From assembly GCA_014058105.1 (NCBI GenBank), contig JACGCM010002331.1, positions 1,426,001 to 1,490,000 of the forward strand: 64,000 bases of DNA. Reading direction: 5' to 3'. The translations under genes were made by a program, and so were the position numbers. The DNA comes from Kingdonia uniflora. Lineage: Eukaryota > Streptophyta > Magnoliopsida > Ranunculales > Circaeasteraceae. Positions within the stretch are counted from its first letter, which is position 1. Each line of letters begins with the position of its first letter. The notes beneath the pieces were generated by a model, which did not search any database, was not told where the DNA came from, and saw nothing but the letters and a program-made list of their open reading frames with translations. Shown here piece after piece: positions 45,235 to 55,559 of this stretch.

Positions 45235-46247
45235 GATTCATAATAGGCGAGTATTAACTCTAATGTTCATGATCCCATTCTAAGTTGCTATTTTTAGATC
45301 TTTATTCAAGCATTCATTTCTTTCACTTTTTTCTTGCAATAGGTAAGAGAATTATATCGATGATGAAGTATATATTTAATTTGAACCAGCCCTTTTTTTT
45401 TTTTCTTGATGTGAGCATTGCAGATATGATCAAGAATATTTAGCAAAGTATGAGGTACTTAACCCAATGTTATCCACCAATACACCTAACATATCACTTG
45501 AGTACGACCTGAGCAAAACCTCAAGACTTGCCATAATGGGATTCCCTAGACAAGAGCCATTATAATTAGTTTTAACTTTACAAATTGTGGTAATACTCAG
45601 TTACAAGGTCTGATTTTATTAGTCTTTCTTAACTTTAGAGGAACTCCAAGCTTATGCAAAATAATAAGCTCTGGTTACTGGTTATTCATAATACTCTTTT
45701 GGCCCTCTAATAGCTATTAGGAAAAGAATCCTGAGGCTAATCTATATTAATAAAAAAATACTCAACATCTTAGGCCAAACCACAAATGCATATCAGCGAG
45801 TCGTGGATTTTGAGGATTTTTTTAAAGGCCTAGATGTTGTTTACTTAAAAAAGTAGACAGAAAATAGATTTTGGCTGCTTAAAAATAGATTTCTCTCTCT
45901 CATGATCACTGTGGTTTGTGTATGTTAGGGTTAGTTTTATGGTTGGAAGTATATTTAGGGTTATGCATGACCCTAAATATAAGTATCTCCCTCTCTTTCA
46001 ATTCATCTCTTTTAATCTCTCCGTCTCTCTCTTATGATCACCGTGGTTTTAGATACCATTTTTGTCCATCATTAAGTTTATGGTACCCAATACAACTTCT
46101 CTCACCCTATCTTTGTTATGTGGGATCAAATTCTCAGAACCTATATGCCTTACGGGGTGTTTCTTTTTGCCCCTAATTAGATAAAATCACTAATTAGTGG
46201 ATAAATTACTTAGTGGATGTGTGTTTTAGTGTTAGTTTTGTGCCACT
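45235..46247. other. Spacer between copia LTR and E4
   Basis: About 1 kb with no gene I can support. It has a short open frame at 45916-46176 that is mostly CT-rich low complexity, two copies of CTCTCTCT.ATGATCAC.GTGG (about 45895 and 46025), and a small hairpin at 45950-45981. Confidence 0.4.
45950..45981. repeat. Perfect 12-bp inverted repeat
   Basis: TATATTTAGGGT and ACCCTAAATATA are exact inverse complements around an 8-base loop, TATGCATG. Confidence 0.85.
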
Positions 46248-46821
46248 TGTAATGGCCTAATTCTGCAGCTCGAAATGGCACATAATTATCTCTTACACCA
46301 ATGTACCTGTGACAAAAACTAATGTAAAGCAAGAAATGACACAGGTGATTTAGCATGGAAAACCTTTGAAAATATAAAAAACCACGACCTCGAGTTGAGG
46401 GTTTTAGTAACAGTAACTTGTATTGTTTGAGGCTGATATCTTCTTACAAGTGATCTCTTGAACTAAAAATACTTGATCATGCAAGTTAGAAGTTTTGTGT
46501 TAGAGTATAGAAAATCTATATTTTCTTGGTCCCTATCTCTTTTGAAACCTTTTCTTTATATAGACCTTACCTGCAGCTCGTTATCGTGCCGAAACACGTT
46601 CTCCAAATAATGAGGTAAGTTGTGGTTGACCGAGTAACTGTTTAGTTTGTGTGAGATAGGTGTCTTTGACTTGTTCATGTTCTTTTATTGTGCTCGATCC
46701 ACCTTCTTTATCAGTTCGTGGTCTAGGTGTTAATGCTGACTGTTTATGTTACATATCAAATGCATGAGTCTGAAATGGTGGTAGTTTAAATTTGGGTTAG
46801 GTCGAAGGGTAGGCCCTTTCA
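46248..46821 (-). repeat. E4 3' LTR
   Basis: The plus strand starts TGTAATGGCC and ends GGCCCTTTCA; reversed, it matches the E1 LTRs throughout, including CTATATAAAG near 46555-46564 (reversed). TG..CA ends are intact. Confidence 0.92.
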
Positions 46822-47078
46822 ATTGCTCCATCGCAACTAAAGGCACGAGTGGCTTTGATTGAGAAAGAATATGTAGATTTGTTGTGTTGGAAGTTGAAAG
46901 GATATGACATATTAATGGTGATTTAACTGGGTGTGTACTCGTTATTTTTTATGGAGGGATGTAAATGGCATTTATGAGATGGAAAAGATTGATATACGAG
47001 ATGCTTAAGGTTCTACGAGTGGTTCTGGTTTAAATGATGATTGATTTGGAAATGTACCTATGCATTAAATGCGATTGT
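46822..47078 (+). other. E4 PPT and upstream region of antisense unit 1
   Basis: Directly next to the LTR the minus strand reads AGTTGCGATGGAGCAAT, the E4 polypurine region. The rest is non-coding and matches E1 41570-41733 in inverted orientation. Confidence 0.55.
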
Positions 47079-47089
47079 TATATAAATAG
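47079..47089 (+). promoter_or_regulatory. TATA box of E4 antisense unit 1
   Basis: TATATAAATAG, about 86 bases before the ATG at 47175, at the same position and with the same flanks (AATAGTAC) as in E1. Confidence 0.6.
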
Positions 47090-47174
47090 TACATGTCTTG
47101 TGGATTCTGGCAAAGTACGTTGTGTTTGAAAATTTCTCTGGATTCTCTGAATTTTAATGGTGAAGACCTTGTGA

Positions 47175-47408
47175 ATGGTACATAAAGAAAATGTTTCAAC
47201 AGAATTGCAGAGATTGAAATTGAGATACTTCAGGGATCAATCTTTGGAGATGTCCACCCCTATTCTTGTATTGCCGACGTACTACGGTATGGTAGAAGAC
47301 AAAGTGGCTGAAGTTGAGGAAGACTATTACTGTATATGGAGATTTTATTACGTTATCTTGATTGATGAGCAACGTTGGAGGTACCTTTGCATCCTTCTAG
47401 ATGACTAG
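47175..47408 (+). CDS. E4 antisense unit 1: conserved 77-residue ORF
   Basis: A complete ORF of 77 codons that matches E1 41477-41244 end to end without an indel. Shared residues include LKLRYFRDQSLE, VLPTYY, a Glu/Asp cluster (EVEEDYY here, EAEDDFY in E1) and YVILIDEQRWRYL (YVILIREQRWRCL). It is small, charged, without membrane segments or known motifs. Many differences between the two copies are conservative, which suggests the ORF was under selection while the family was active; pol in the same elements is shattered. After the shared TAG stop the frame continues (next entry). I do not recognise it. Confidence 0.58.
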   Translation: MVHKENVSTELQRLKLRYFRDQSLEMSTPILVLPTYYGMVEDKVAEVEEDYYCIWRFYYVILIDEQRWRYLCILLDD

Positions 47409-47639
47409 GTTGAGGATACAGATGTGGGGGCCGGCGTGTCTGCGTGGCAGTATCGCCGATATCCTATGAAGGACTGGATTTTAAGGGAGGACTCCTTTTC
47501 ATCTCTATCAACTCTTTGTTGGTGTGCGTTATGGAGGAGGAGGCAGTGGTGGTGTAAGAGGGAGATAGAGATTGAAAGTCTTTCCCTTGCACAATCATTG
47601 TCTCTTGGCGCTAAGAAGGCATTCTGTTTGAAGAGTTAG
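47409..47639 (+). pseudogene. Continuation of antisense unit 1 after the TAG
   Basis: The frame stays open for 76 more codons after the TAG at 47406-47408: VEDTDVGAGVSAWQYRRYP, then a Leu/Trp-rich part and IEIESLSLAQSLSLGAKKAF. The E1 copy reads VGAGVSARQYRRYP in the same frame but has more stops. The link could be readthrough, an intron missed by eye, or shared decay from the ancestral copy. Confidence 0.4.
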
Positions 47640-48330
47640 TTCAAGTACTGACATCCTTGCTTCCATGTCTAGACTTTGACCAAACTCAGTTTCTTGTCGA
47701 AATAAATGGTGTGAAGGAAGATGGATGTTCAGTGATTTCAAGTTCTAACTTTGCTTCAGAAGATTTTTGGAGTGAAACATAATTGAAAACAGAAAGACTT
47801 ATTTTCTATAAAGTACCTGAAAGGCTTATTATTTGTGAAGTGTCTGTAATTGATATTCGAGCTTAATAAAAATGTTTTATTCAAACTCTGTGTTGATAGA
47901 TAGAATTAACTCTTGGGATTGAAATCGGGCTATAAGAAATACAAATATGTATGATTAAAGGACAAAATATAGCATTTGAGATCGATCTAGAAAGTATATT
48001 TTAGCAATCAAGCTATGAGAAATGTGCTTGTGAAATAGAAGATGTGTAAAAATCTATTTCAAACTGAATAAATTATAGAATTTTTAGGGAGAATATCTTA
48101 GAAGATATTGAATTTATAGGATTTGAAAGTTCGAGCTCAGGGAGATCTTGCTTGAAATATTGGATTGGGGGGCAGATAAGTTCAAAATGGGATAAGACAA
48201 ATCAAAAGAGGTCGATGTGGATATATAAGCTTAAATAATTTTCCTATTAGGATCTTACAGTTTCCTGTTATGGAAAAATAAATGTAAATATATACAAAAT
48301 GTGGGGAATTTGAAATGATCTCAAAAATTA
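47640..48330 (+). other. E4 region between antisense units 1 and 2
   Basis: About 690 bases, AT-rich towards the end. A block at about 47640-47780 (DQTQFLVEINGVKEDG) has a diverged counterpart in E1 around 40920-41010, so it may be an exon. The rest shows nothing recognisable. Confidence 0.4.
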
Positions 48331-48338
48331 TATAAATA
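48331..48338 (+). promoter_or_regulatory. TATA box of E4 antisense unit 2
   Basis: TATAAATA within ATTATATAAATATGG. It overlaps an ATG at 48338 that opens the ORF, so the conserved ATG at 48377 is the likelier start, about 40 bases downstream. Confidence 0.5.
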
Positions 48339-48376
48339 TGGGGGAATGCGATTTAAAGAGGAGGAATAAAAGGAAT

Positions 48377-48697
48377 ATGGTGAGGACTCAATCTGTGAAA
48401 GTTCATCATGCTGCTGAAGAACGTTTGGCGATAGAGATTGCTGAAGTACGAAAGAGGATTTTTAGGTTGTTAAACTGTGATTATGATTTGCCTGAATCTG
48501 AACTGCAGTTTGAAGGCTTAGATTTGAGGGTGAGGGAACTTGAGATTGGGCGTCATATTTACTCGGAGATATTCCATGAAGTGGTTCAGGAGCCTATGAC
48601 TCGAAGAGTGGCCGTGAGGCTAATTGCTGAGGAAGTGATTGAAGAGGAAAATGTGAGGATTGCTGGGGGCAAACTAATTGGGTGCGACCTTCCATGA
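48377..48697 (+). CDS. E4 antisense unit 2: intact 106-residue ORF
   Basis: An uninterrupted reading starting MVRTQSVKVHHAAEERLA. It has a helical, charged middle (IEIAEVRKRIFRLLNCDYD, ELQFEGLDLRVRELEI), then HIYSEIFHEVVQEPMTRRV and RLIAEEVIEEENVRIAGGKL, ending GCDLP. An upstream in-frame ATG at 48338 would add 13 residues, but it overlaps the TATA box, and E1 keeps only the ATG used here. The E1 copy (40256-39935) has at least four stops. Composition suggests a small, mostly helical soluble protein. No family recognised. Confidence 0.55.
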   Translation: MVRTQSVKVHHAAEERLAIEIAEVRKRIFRLLNCDYDLPESELQFEGLDLRVRELEIGRHIYSEIFHEVVQEPMTRRVAVRLIAEEVIEEENVRIAGGKLIGCDLP

Positions 48698-49193
48698 CAT
48701 GTAGGATGCTTTATATGTAATTATATGTAAGGGAATGAATTGTATGAGGTCAAATAACTATAATATTATGTAGTTAGAATGATGTTTTGAATCTACCATC
48801 TTTTGTTGCAAATGTTATTTATGACTGTTGTGAATAAAAATTTTGAATTTGAAATGTAAGAGCTTCGGAAATGATGTCAGTAGTTTTATAAATAGCAGAA
48901 GCAGGAAAAGAAAAATGAGGTATATTTCTTTGATTTTTGTCTCTTGTTTAATTGTAGGGAAAATTTGATTATGTGTAAGTGTTGAGTTATCATGAGTGTG
49001 GGGAGGTCAGAGGGAGATTTGGGTAGGAAAGATGAGAATATATTAAAATATAGGACATATGGCAATGATGAGAATGTGCTTTTACCGAAAAGTTACAAAA
49101 TGTCTGACATTAATTGTGGAAGGGACCCCTAAATTCTAAAACTGAGGGCAGCTCGAGCGAGGCCCAATAACTGCTAGCAGTTAGAGAGATAAG
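48698..49193 (+). other. E4 region between antisense units 2 and 3
   Basis: Non-coding. From about 48840 on it matches the E1 region 31206-31893 in inverted orientation, which gives the site where E3 entered E1. Confidence 0.5.
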
Positions 49194-49202
49194 CTATAAA
49201 TA
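49194..49202 (+). promoter_or_regulatory. TATA box of E4 antisense unit 3
   Basis: CTATAAATA, about 510 bases before the ATG at 49711. The E1 copy has lost it (TATTAATAATAG). Confidence 0.5.
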
Positions 49203-49710
49203 ATACTTCATCTTCCTCATTCAATCGTTTATCAACTTCTGAAAATTAGAAGAACAGTGGGAGAGAAAAGAGAAAAAATAGTAGAGATTCACGGGGGAGA
49301 TTAAACGAGAGTGATCATCAAGTAAGGCAAGGGAAAGTTTCAAAGACAGAGTCACGACAGTGGTTGTATCACAGCGTTATGGAGGAAGGATTTGGCGCTG
49401 CATCAGATTCGTATTCAGACATTAAAGTTTAGTAGATAATTTATGATATTCTGAAGGTGATTTGTTAAAAGTTTTTTGTGGCTTTTAAATTTCAAAATAT
49501 TGCTATTTATAGTAATTTTGTAATAAAATTTGTTTGATATATATGTAAAAAAAAAGATACGATATGATATTCGTATATGTATGATATATGTATGGTAAAT
49601 GTGTGCATGGATTTGTAAAAGATAATGATAGAATACCTGAACCTGCATATAGGTTGAGCCTGAAGAATATATGTGTATAATCAATCCTTATCCTTAGACC
49701 TGCAATTTAG

Positions 49711-52700
49711 ATGGAGACTTCCCCTGGTATGGAGGCGTCGACCTCTGGTCATTCGGCTGATTCTAATAATATAGAATTTGATAGGGGGGACGAAGTAGTG
49801 GTTGCTCATTTCTAGATTTTTCTAGATAATTGGTATCATACCCTCTAAACTCGGATGTGTTTAGAGAGTTCTATAAATCCAAAGCCCTTATAGGGGGAAT
49901 ATGGGGCAACGTTGTAGAACATGCAGGTAGGTAGTTTAGAGGTTGTACTGTAGCATCCTGGGATGAATATTTCTATTTGTTACCTGATTTAGTGAAGGAG
50001 AAATCAGATAGGGGTGGTAGAGGAATCGATCTCTTTAGAGTATTATGATGGGAATGCCCAAGTTGACCTGGACGAGGGATATTTGTGTTACCTGTCTTAG
50101 TTGAGTATGGGTTGAGTTTTCCCCTTAACAATCTTGTGAAAGGGACAATGAATATCATTGGAGGTTGTCATACCCAACTGAATAGGAACATGTGGGAGGT
50201 TATCAACGTTTGTGAGAGCTGGAATAGGTTGTGGGTGGAGAATAAGGTGGAGAGGAGAATATCTCTTGAAGATGTTTTACATCTTTATGGTGTGAAAAAT
50301 TATTCTACAACTGGAGGTAGATACTTGTTCGAGCTCATCTCGACCGCTTTTGTTTGATCTGAATTTAACTGGCTGAATGTGGAATGATAATACGATATGG
50401 GTGAAAGGTGATTGTCTTCAGAGAGAAGATGAAGAGCCCCTGGAACTTCTGTATAGGACTGTGAAGAAAAGTAAGTAATAATGTATAATGTCGAACTACT
50501 ATTATTGAAGGTTGTTCTATTGTTTGACAATGTGTTGTATTTATTTTACAGGTCCTAAGTCGAAGGCGACGAAGAAGATGTCCCTGTTAGATACTGTTGC
50601 TTGAGAAGGGGTTGAGCTTGAGGTAATTATGAAGGAGTTCGGAATTAACAGACATAAAAGAGCTAATAGCAGGTTTGAGAAGGTACTAATGATGGGGGTT
50701 AGAGCCAATTTGAAGAGAGGGGCTGATGAAGAGAAACGTGTGGCTTTGCCAAAGGCTACTGAGTTGGATTTTGTGGATGTGCCAGAAGCTACTGCGTCTA
50801 GCAAGTTAGCTCAAACAATTTTGAAGAAGAGGGTTACGAAGTGTGGCTCGGCCTCTGGAACCACGGGGAGTTGTGAGGTCAAGGTAGAAGCAAAAAAGAT
50901 GAAAGTCGATCCTCTTCTTGATGTAACTGGGGTAAAGATTATGGAGAATCGACCTATTAAGGAAGACGAGCTGAGAGCTATGAAGAATTGGGTGAGGTTT
51001 GCTGGTCATGAGGGTACTGAGGAGATGAGCAAAATGGTAAGTTTCGATGACTTGTATGTTTCTGAACTTTGTATTACGATTCGAGCTGAAAATATGTTCA
51101 ATTTATTATGGGCTACTCGTTTACAGAAGGGAATTTGCCTCGGGATTGAGGAGAGAAAAACTGAGCTGGAGAATGGGAAGGTGGAGCTCGAGAAGAAGGT
51201 GGCTCGATTGAAGTCTGACCAGGTTCTTGAGGAGAAGCGACGGGATTCTGTGAAGGCTACGCAGGAGGTGCAAATTAGCACGCTGACAGAAGAAACGCAG
51301 AAGAACCTGGATGAGATGGTAGGTCAGTAAGATAAACTCAGGCACCAGCTCCTTTTAGTGGGGTACTCCAAAGCTGCGGTTAAAGCCATTATGGAGGGTA
51401 CCTACGTCGAGGAGGACAAGGTGGAAGATAATATGGCTGGTGTGGTAGGAGGGTTAGATGGGGTCTCTCCCCAAATCGAGCTAGAGAACCAAGGGGATGA
51501 TAATGAGAATCTAGATAATGATAATGAGAAGGTAGAGTAAAATTGCAAAATTTATGGCTGTGTGATTTGTGAGGTTTGAGAACTGTAATTGTATGGGATA
51601 TTGTTTTGTAGGATAAACTTTTATAGGCTAAGAGATGTTTGAAAAAAATGTTTGTAGGAACTTAAGGATATGCATCTCAGAATTGAGGAGTTAGAGAATG
51701 AGCTTGCTAAGGAGAAAGAAGCCTCAGTGTCCCTGTTGTATTCGCAAACGAAGCTACAGGTTAGAAAAGAACAGGAAATATTTAACTTATATATTGCATT
51801 ACTTTAAAGCTACAAAGTAAAAATTATAGCATAGAGATAGACCAAAAATATGTTAATAGTTCAGGGGAAATGGTAATCAAATATGTCCAGATAATACAAA
51901 AGTATTGAAAAAGTTAGAACATAGAGAATATGTACCTTGAAATTGGATGTACATGTTATTGTCAATGAACTGGGATCATACTTTGACCTTAAGTTTAGAA
52001 GAAGTCTCACAGCAGTAGATGTCAAAAAATAGAAATTTGTTAGAAATCAGACTCCTGTATTATGACCTAAATATTGAGTGTTGTTGAATCGAACTTGATG
52101 TATTATTTATGTGATGTAGGTTGAACTGGAGTCAGTTTGCTTGAGTGCACAAGAGACACTCCAATATAACCAAGAGTATGCGGTGGAGTTTGATAGGATG
52201 AGAGAAGCAACTGAAGACTGGGAGGATCAACACGTCAAAATACTTTTCAAGTTTGTCGAGGCAACACAAACTGGTGATGACCTAACTTAAAAGATCGAGG
52301 AGAAAGATGCCAAAATTGAAAGAGGGCAAAAAGAGCTCGCGGAGGTGACAGAGGAGGCAGTGAAGCTTAAAAGCAAAAATGATGCATTGATGGTGAAGAG
52401 TAAGGAGGCGGCGGACTATTCAAATGGCTCGATACCATATCCATTTTAGGGGCACAAACTATTTACATGGCTCGATACCATATCAAGTAGTTATAAATGA
52501 CATAGAAAGAGTTACGAGGTTTTGTAGCTAGTTTGAAGGGCCAAATGAATGGAAAAATGAGTGAGCAAGAACAGACTGAAGTTGATCTAATGAGTTCCAG
52601 AAGAGAACTGGAGCGACTAAAGAGTAAAATAATTAAGAAGGATAGCGAGTTGATGAGAGCTCAAGATGAGCTATCCAAATCTAAAATTGTTATTGAGCAG

Positions 52701-53642
52701 TTGAGTGAGGCTTTAGCTGTTAAAGATATAGACTTTCGGCAGATTTGTTGAGTTGTTTAAAAAAATGTAATAAATTGATTGAGAAGGTGGCCCAACTAAC
52801 GGCAGATTTGGCTATGGCCAATTCGCATGTCAAGAAGGCTGAGGCTGGAGAGCAGTTGAAGAGGATTAAAGGCGATGTCAGGGTCTCCATTGTAAAAGGG
52901 GATGCAGTTGACCTATCAGCTCAAATTAGAGAGCTGGAGGGAGATGTAGCTCGCATTCAAGCCCACGTACAAAGAAAAAATGAATGTTTAAGGGAGATCC
53001 AAGGTAAATATGATATTACTCATAGTAGAGAGCATAAATTAGAGTGGGTGATCAGGGGCAAGGATCAACTGATAAGGAAAAAAGATGAATTGGCAAAGAA
53101 GTCTCCTATTAGGGGAAGTGTAGGTAAAGATAGGGAGCTTGAAGAACTTCATGATTAAGTGGGAGAATTGAGGACGACGAACCAGGAAGAGTTAGATAAA
53201 GCAGCAGAGAAGGCAAAGGAGCATAACACTATTATGTCCCGCGTAGATTGACACATGGAATGGCAAGACGGACAATATAAAAAGTTTCAAGAGCGTTATC
53301 AAAAATTGAGAGAATTTTTTCCAAGACAGTTATGCCTGAAGTAACGTGCTCACAGATGCTAATGGCTCTTATTGCCAATTTTGTGGAGGATGTGAGAAGA
53401 CTTGAGTTTGAGTGGGATACCTTACACGATTGTATGTCGAGAAGAGGATTTATTTGTAGAGCCAATGTAGATCGAGGAAACTGTATGATCGCCATGGAAA
53501 TGGAGTTAGGTTCTCGACCTGTTGAATTGGTGGAGCAAGGCAGGATTACTATAACTGCACGAGCTCCAAATTTTATGGATGAACATCCTCCTGTCGTAGA
53601 GGAAGGTGTAGCTGACCTCCCATCAGCAGAAAATAACCTTTA
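49711..53642 (+). pseudogene. E4 antisense unit 3: multi-exon transposon-associated coiled-coil protein
   Basis: Starts METSPGMEASTSGHSADSNN at 49711. A globular N-terminal part follows (FREFYKSKALIGG, WGNVVEHAG, LSFPLNNLVKGTMNIIGG, NRNMWEVINVCESWNRLW, RRISLEDVLHLYGVKNY), resembling the PF04195-type plant transposon protein family. After an intron (about 50470-50550, GTAAGTA..ACAG) comes a long open block, 50629-51330 (233 residues), with a Lys/Glu-rich linker, VSELCITIRAENMF and a coiled coil (ERKTELENGKVELEKKVARL). Further exons at 51358-51540, 51660-51760, 52120-52400, 52533-52751, 52745-53158 and 53332-53642 continue the coiled coil. Stops occur in several exons. Homologous and inverted to E1 31070-27071. 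Confidence 0.68.
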
Positions 53643-53739
53643 GAAGTGGCTTGTAGATGTAACCTGCAGAAGTTTATGTAGTTGCAGACATATTGAGAGA
53701 TGAAAGCTAGTTTAACCTTTGCTTTATCTTTATGTCTGT

Positions 53740-54165
53740 TAGAGATCTTTAATTGAAAACTGGTATGACTTTTGTTTTAATCACATTTAAATGTATAGAT
53801 GGGGGATTGAAAGTTGTATTACCTTTGATAAAATCTGTTTAGAGGTCGATTGAAAGCTAGTATTACCTTTGCTTTAATTTGTTTGGAGGTCGATTAAAAG
53901 CTAGTATTACCTTTGCTTTTATATGTTTAGAGGTCGATTGAAAGCTAGTATTACCTTTGTCTTAATCTATTTAGAGTTCGATTGAAAGTTAGTATTTCCT
54001 TTGCTTTAATCGGTTTAGAGGTCGATTGAAAGCAAGTATTACATTTCCTTTAGTCTATTTAGAGATCAATTGAAAGCTAGTATTACTTTTGCTCTAATCT
54101 ATTTAGAGGTCGATTAAAATCTAGTATGACCTTTGCTTTAATCTATGTAATATGGTAGAATTTAC
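53740..54165 (-). repeat. Roughly 44-bp tandem array after E4 pol
   Basis: GAGGTCGATTGAAAGCTAGTA followed by TTACCTTTGCTTTAATCT recurs about every 44 bases (near 53842, 53886, 53930, 53974, 54018, 54061, 54105), about nine copies. Same unit as 26690-27070, inverted. Confidence 0.92.
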
Positions 54166-54299
54166 GTAACTAGAAAGTAATGTGGGAAAAAACTTGGAAG
54201 TTTTAATTGAGTAGAATATAATGTACACTGCTTGGAGATTGAAATCTCACTTTTAGAATAGAAAGAACGAGAATATTGAAATAGGGAAACCAAGGGCTT

Positions 54300-55490
54300 A
54301 ATGATAGCACCGTTTCAGTCTTCTAGTATTCCATGGATTTAGGATTCGAACTCCTTGCTCCGTCATGAGATAATATGATCCCAGACCAGTTCGACCAATG
54401 TTAAGGAATGAACCTTCCCAATTATTTGCCAACTTCTCGGCATGTGCTTCTTTTCTGTATTGTAGGACTTCTCTGAGGATGAGATCATCAATTTGGAACT
54501 GACGGCTTCAGACTCTTCTGTTGTACGAGCTGGCCAGCATATGGTGATATTGACATAACTTGGCAATAGCGCGTTTCCTAGGTTCATCAATCCAATTCAT
54601 ATTACAGGCCAATATGAACTCATTATTTTTATCGGTAACTCGCGATCTCTGACTGGATGGTGATATTCTATTAGAATGACAATTTCGGTGCCATAGGCTA
54701 GGAGAAAGGGTGTACAGCCAGTTGATTGACATGGAGTGGTACGGTATGCCCATAAGACATGAGGAAGTTCCCGTATCCAATTTCCTATTAATTGTGATTG
54801 AAGTCCTTTCTTGAGTCCATTCACTATGGTTTTGTTAGTTATTTTGGCAAGACCATTGCCTTGAGAGTAGTAGAGATTGGATGGTGAGTGGATGATGTTG
54901 TGTTTGTTGAGGAAGGCTATGACTTTCTCACAAATGAACTACGAGCCATTATCGATCCGAATCAGGTGAGGGCATCTAAATCGTGTATTGATGTGTCCCC
55001 AAATAAAAGAGATGAGTTCTTCTTCTCTGGTTTGACAGAGAGGAACTGATTCTACCCATTTTGTAAAATAATCTATTGCTACAAGTAGGAATCGTTGGTT
55101 ACCTAGAGTATTAGGAAATTTCCCTGATGAGATCGAGTGCCTACCTCTTAAATGGCCAAAAAACCTTACTTGCATGTAGTTCGAGCGCAGGGGCACGGAT
55201 CATGTGTCCATGTTATTGATATGTGCTGAATTTGTGTGAGTACTCTTCTGCTTGCTTATGCATTCCTGGCCAGAATACTCCTTGTGTTATTTCTCTGTTA
55301 ATGAGTGATCGACCCGCGCATGGGTGCCACAAGTTCCTTTATGTAAATCTCTGAGCATTCCGTTTGCTTTCTTCCTAGAGAGGCACTTGAAATAAGGCCC
55401 CGTGACTAAATGGCAATATAAAAAGCCATTTTGAACTGTGTAACACTTCGAGTTCTTGATCAAGTGTCTGCGCTCTTTCGAATTTATGGG
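54300..55490 (-). pseudogene. E4 integrase
   Basis: On the minus strand: the zinc region is decayed (about 55400-55240); then LDLI with the first Asp; LGNQRFLLVAIDYFTKWVES; VPLCQTREEELISFIWGHI; CPHLIRIDNGS with the second Asp intact, followed by a stop; NGLAKITNK, where the catalytic Glu is Lys; LPHVLWAYRTTPCQSTGCTP (54824-54597); NWIDEPRKRAIAKLCQYH; and a C-terminal domain to about 54300 (EGSFLNIGRTGLGSYYLM). Frameshifts and stops are numerous. The Glu-to-Lys change is the same as in E3, but in a different family. Confidence 0.85.
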
Positions 55491-55559
55491 AAGAGTCCCT
55501 TTGCATTTGTTATCGGGTCCAAGATAAGGAATGAAGGGCTCTCGCCAATCGTCATCCTC

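Noticed and set aside
45235..45250. Possible copia primer binding site after TTACCCTAACA
   Set aside because: TTTGATTCATAATAGG only weakly resembles the usual TGGTATCAGAGC, and the preceding RNase H shows that the LTR there is a 3' one.
45916..46176. 86-residue plus-strand open frame
   Set aside because: Mostly Ser/Leu low complexity from CT-rich DNA; no start context or homologue recognised.
48338..48376. Upstream ATG as the start of antisense unit 2
   Set aside because: It overlaps the TATA box, and the E1 copy is conserved only from the second ATG.
50300..51345. Minus-strand open frames opposite E4 antisense unit 3
   Set aside because: The plus strand carries the conserved reading shared with E1; these are shadows.
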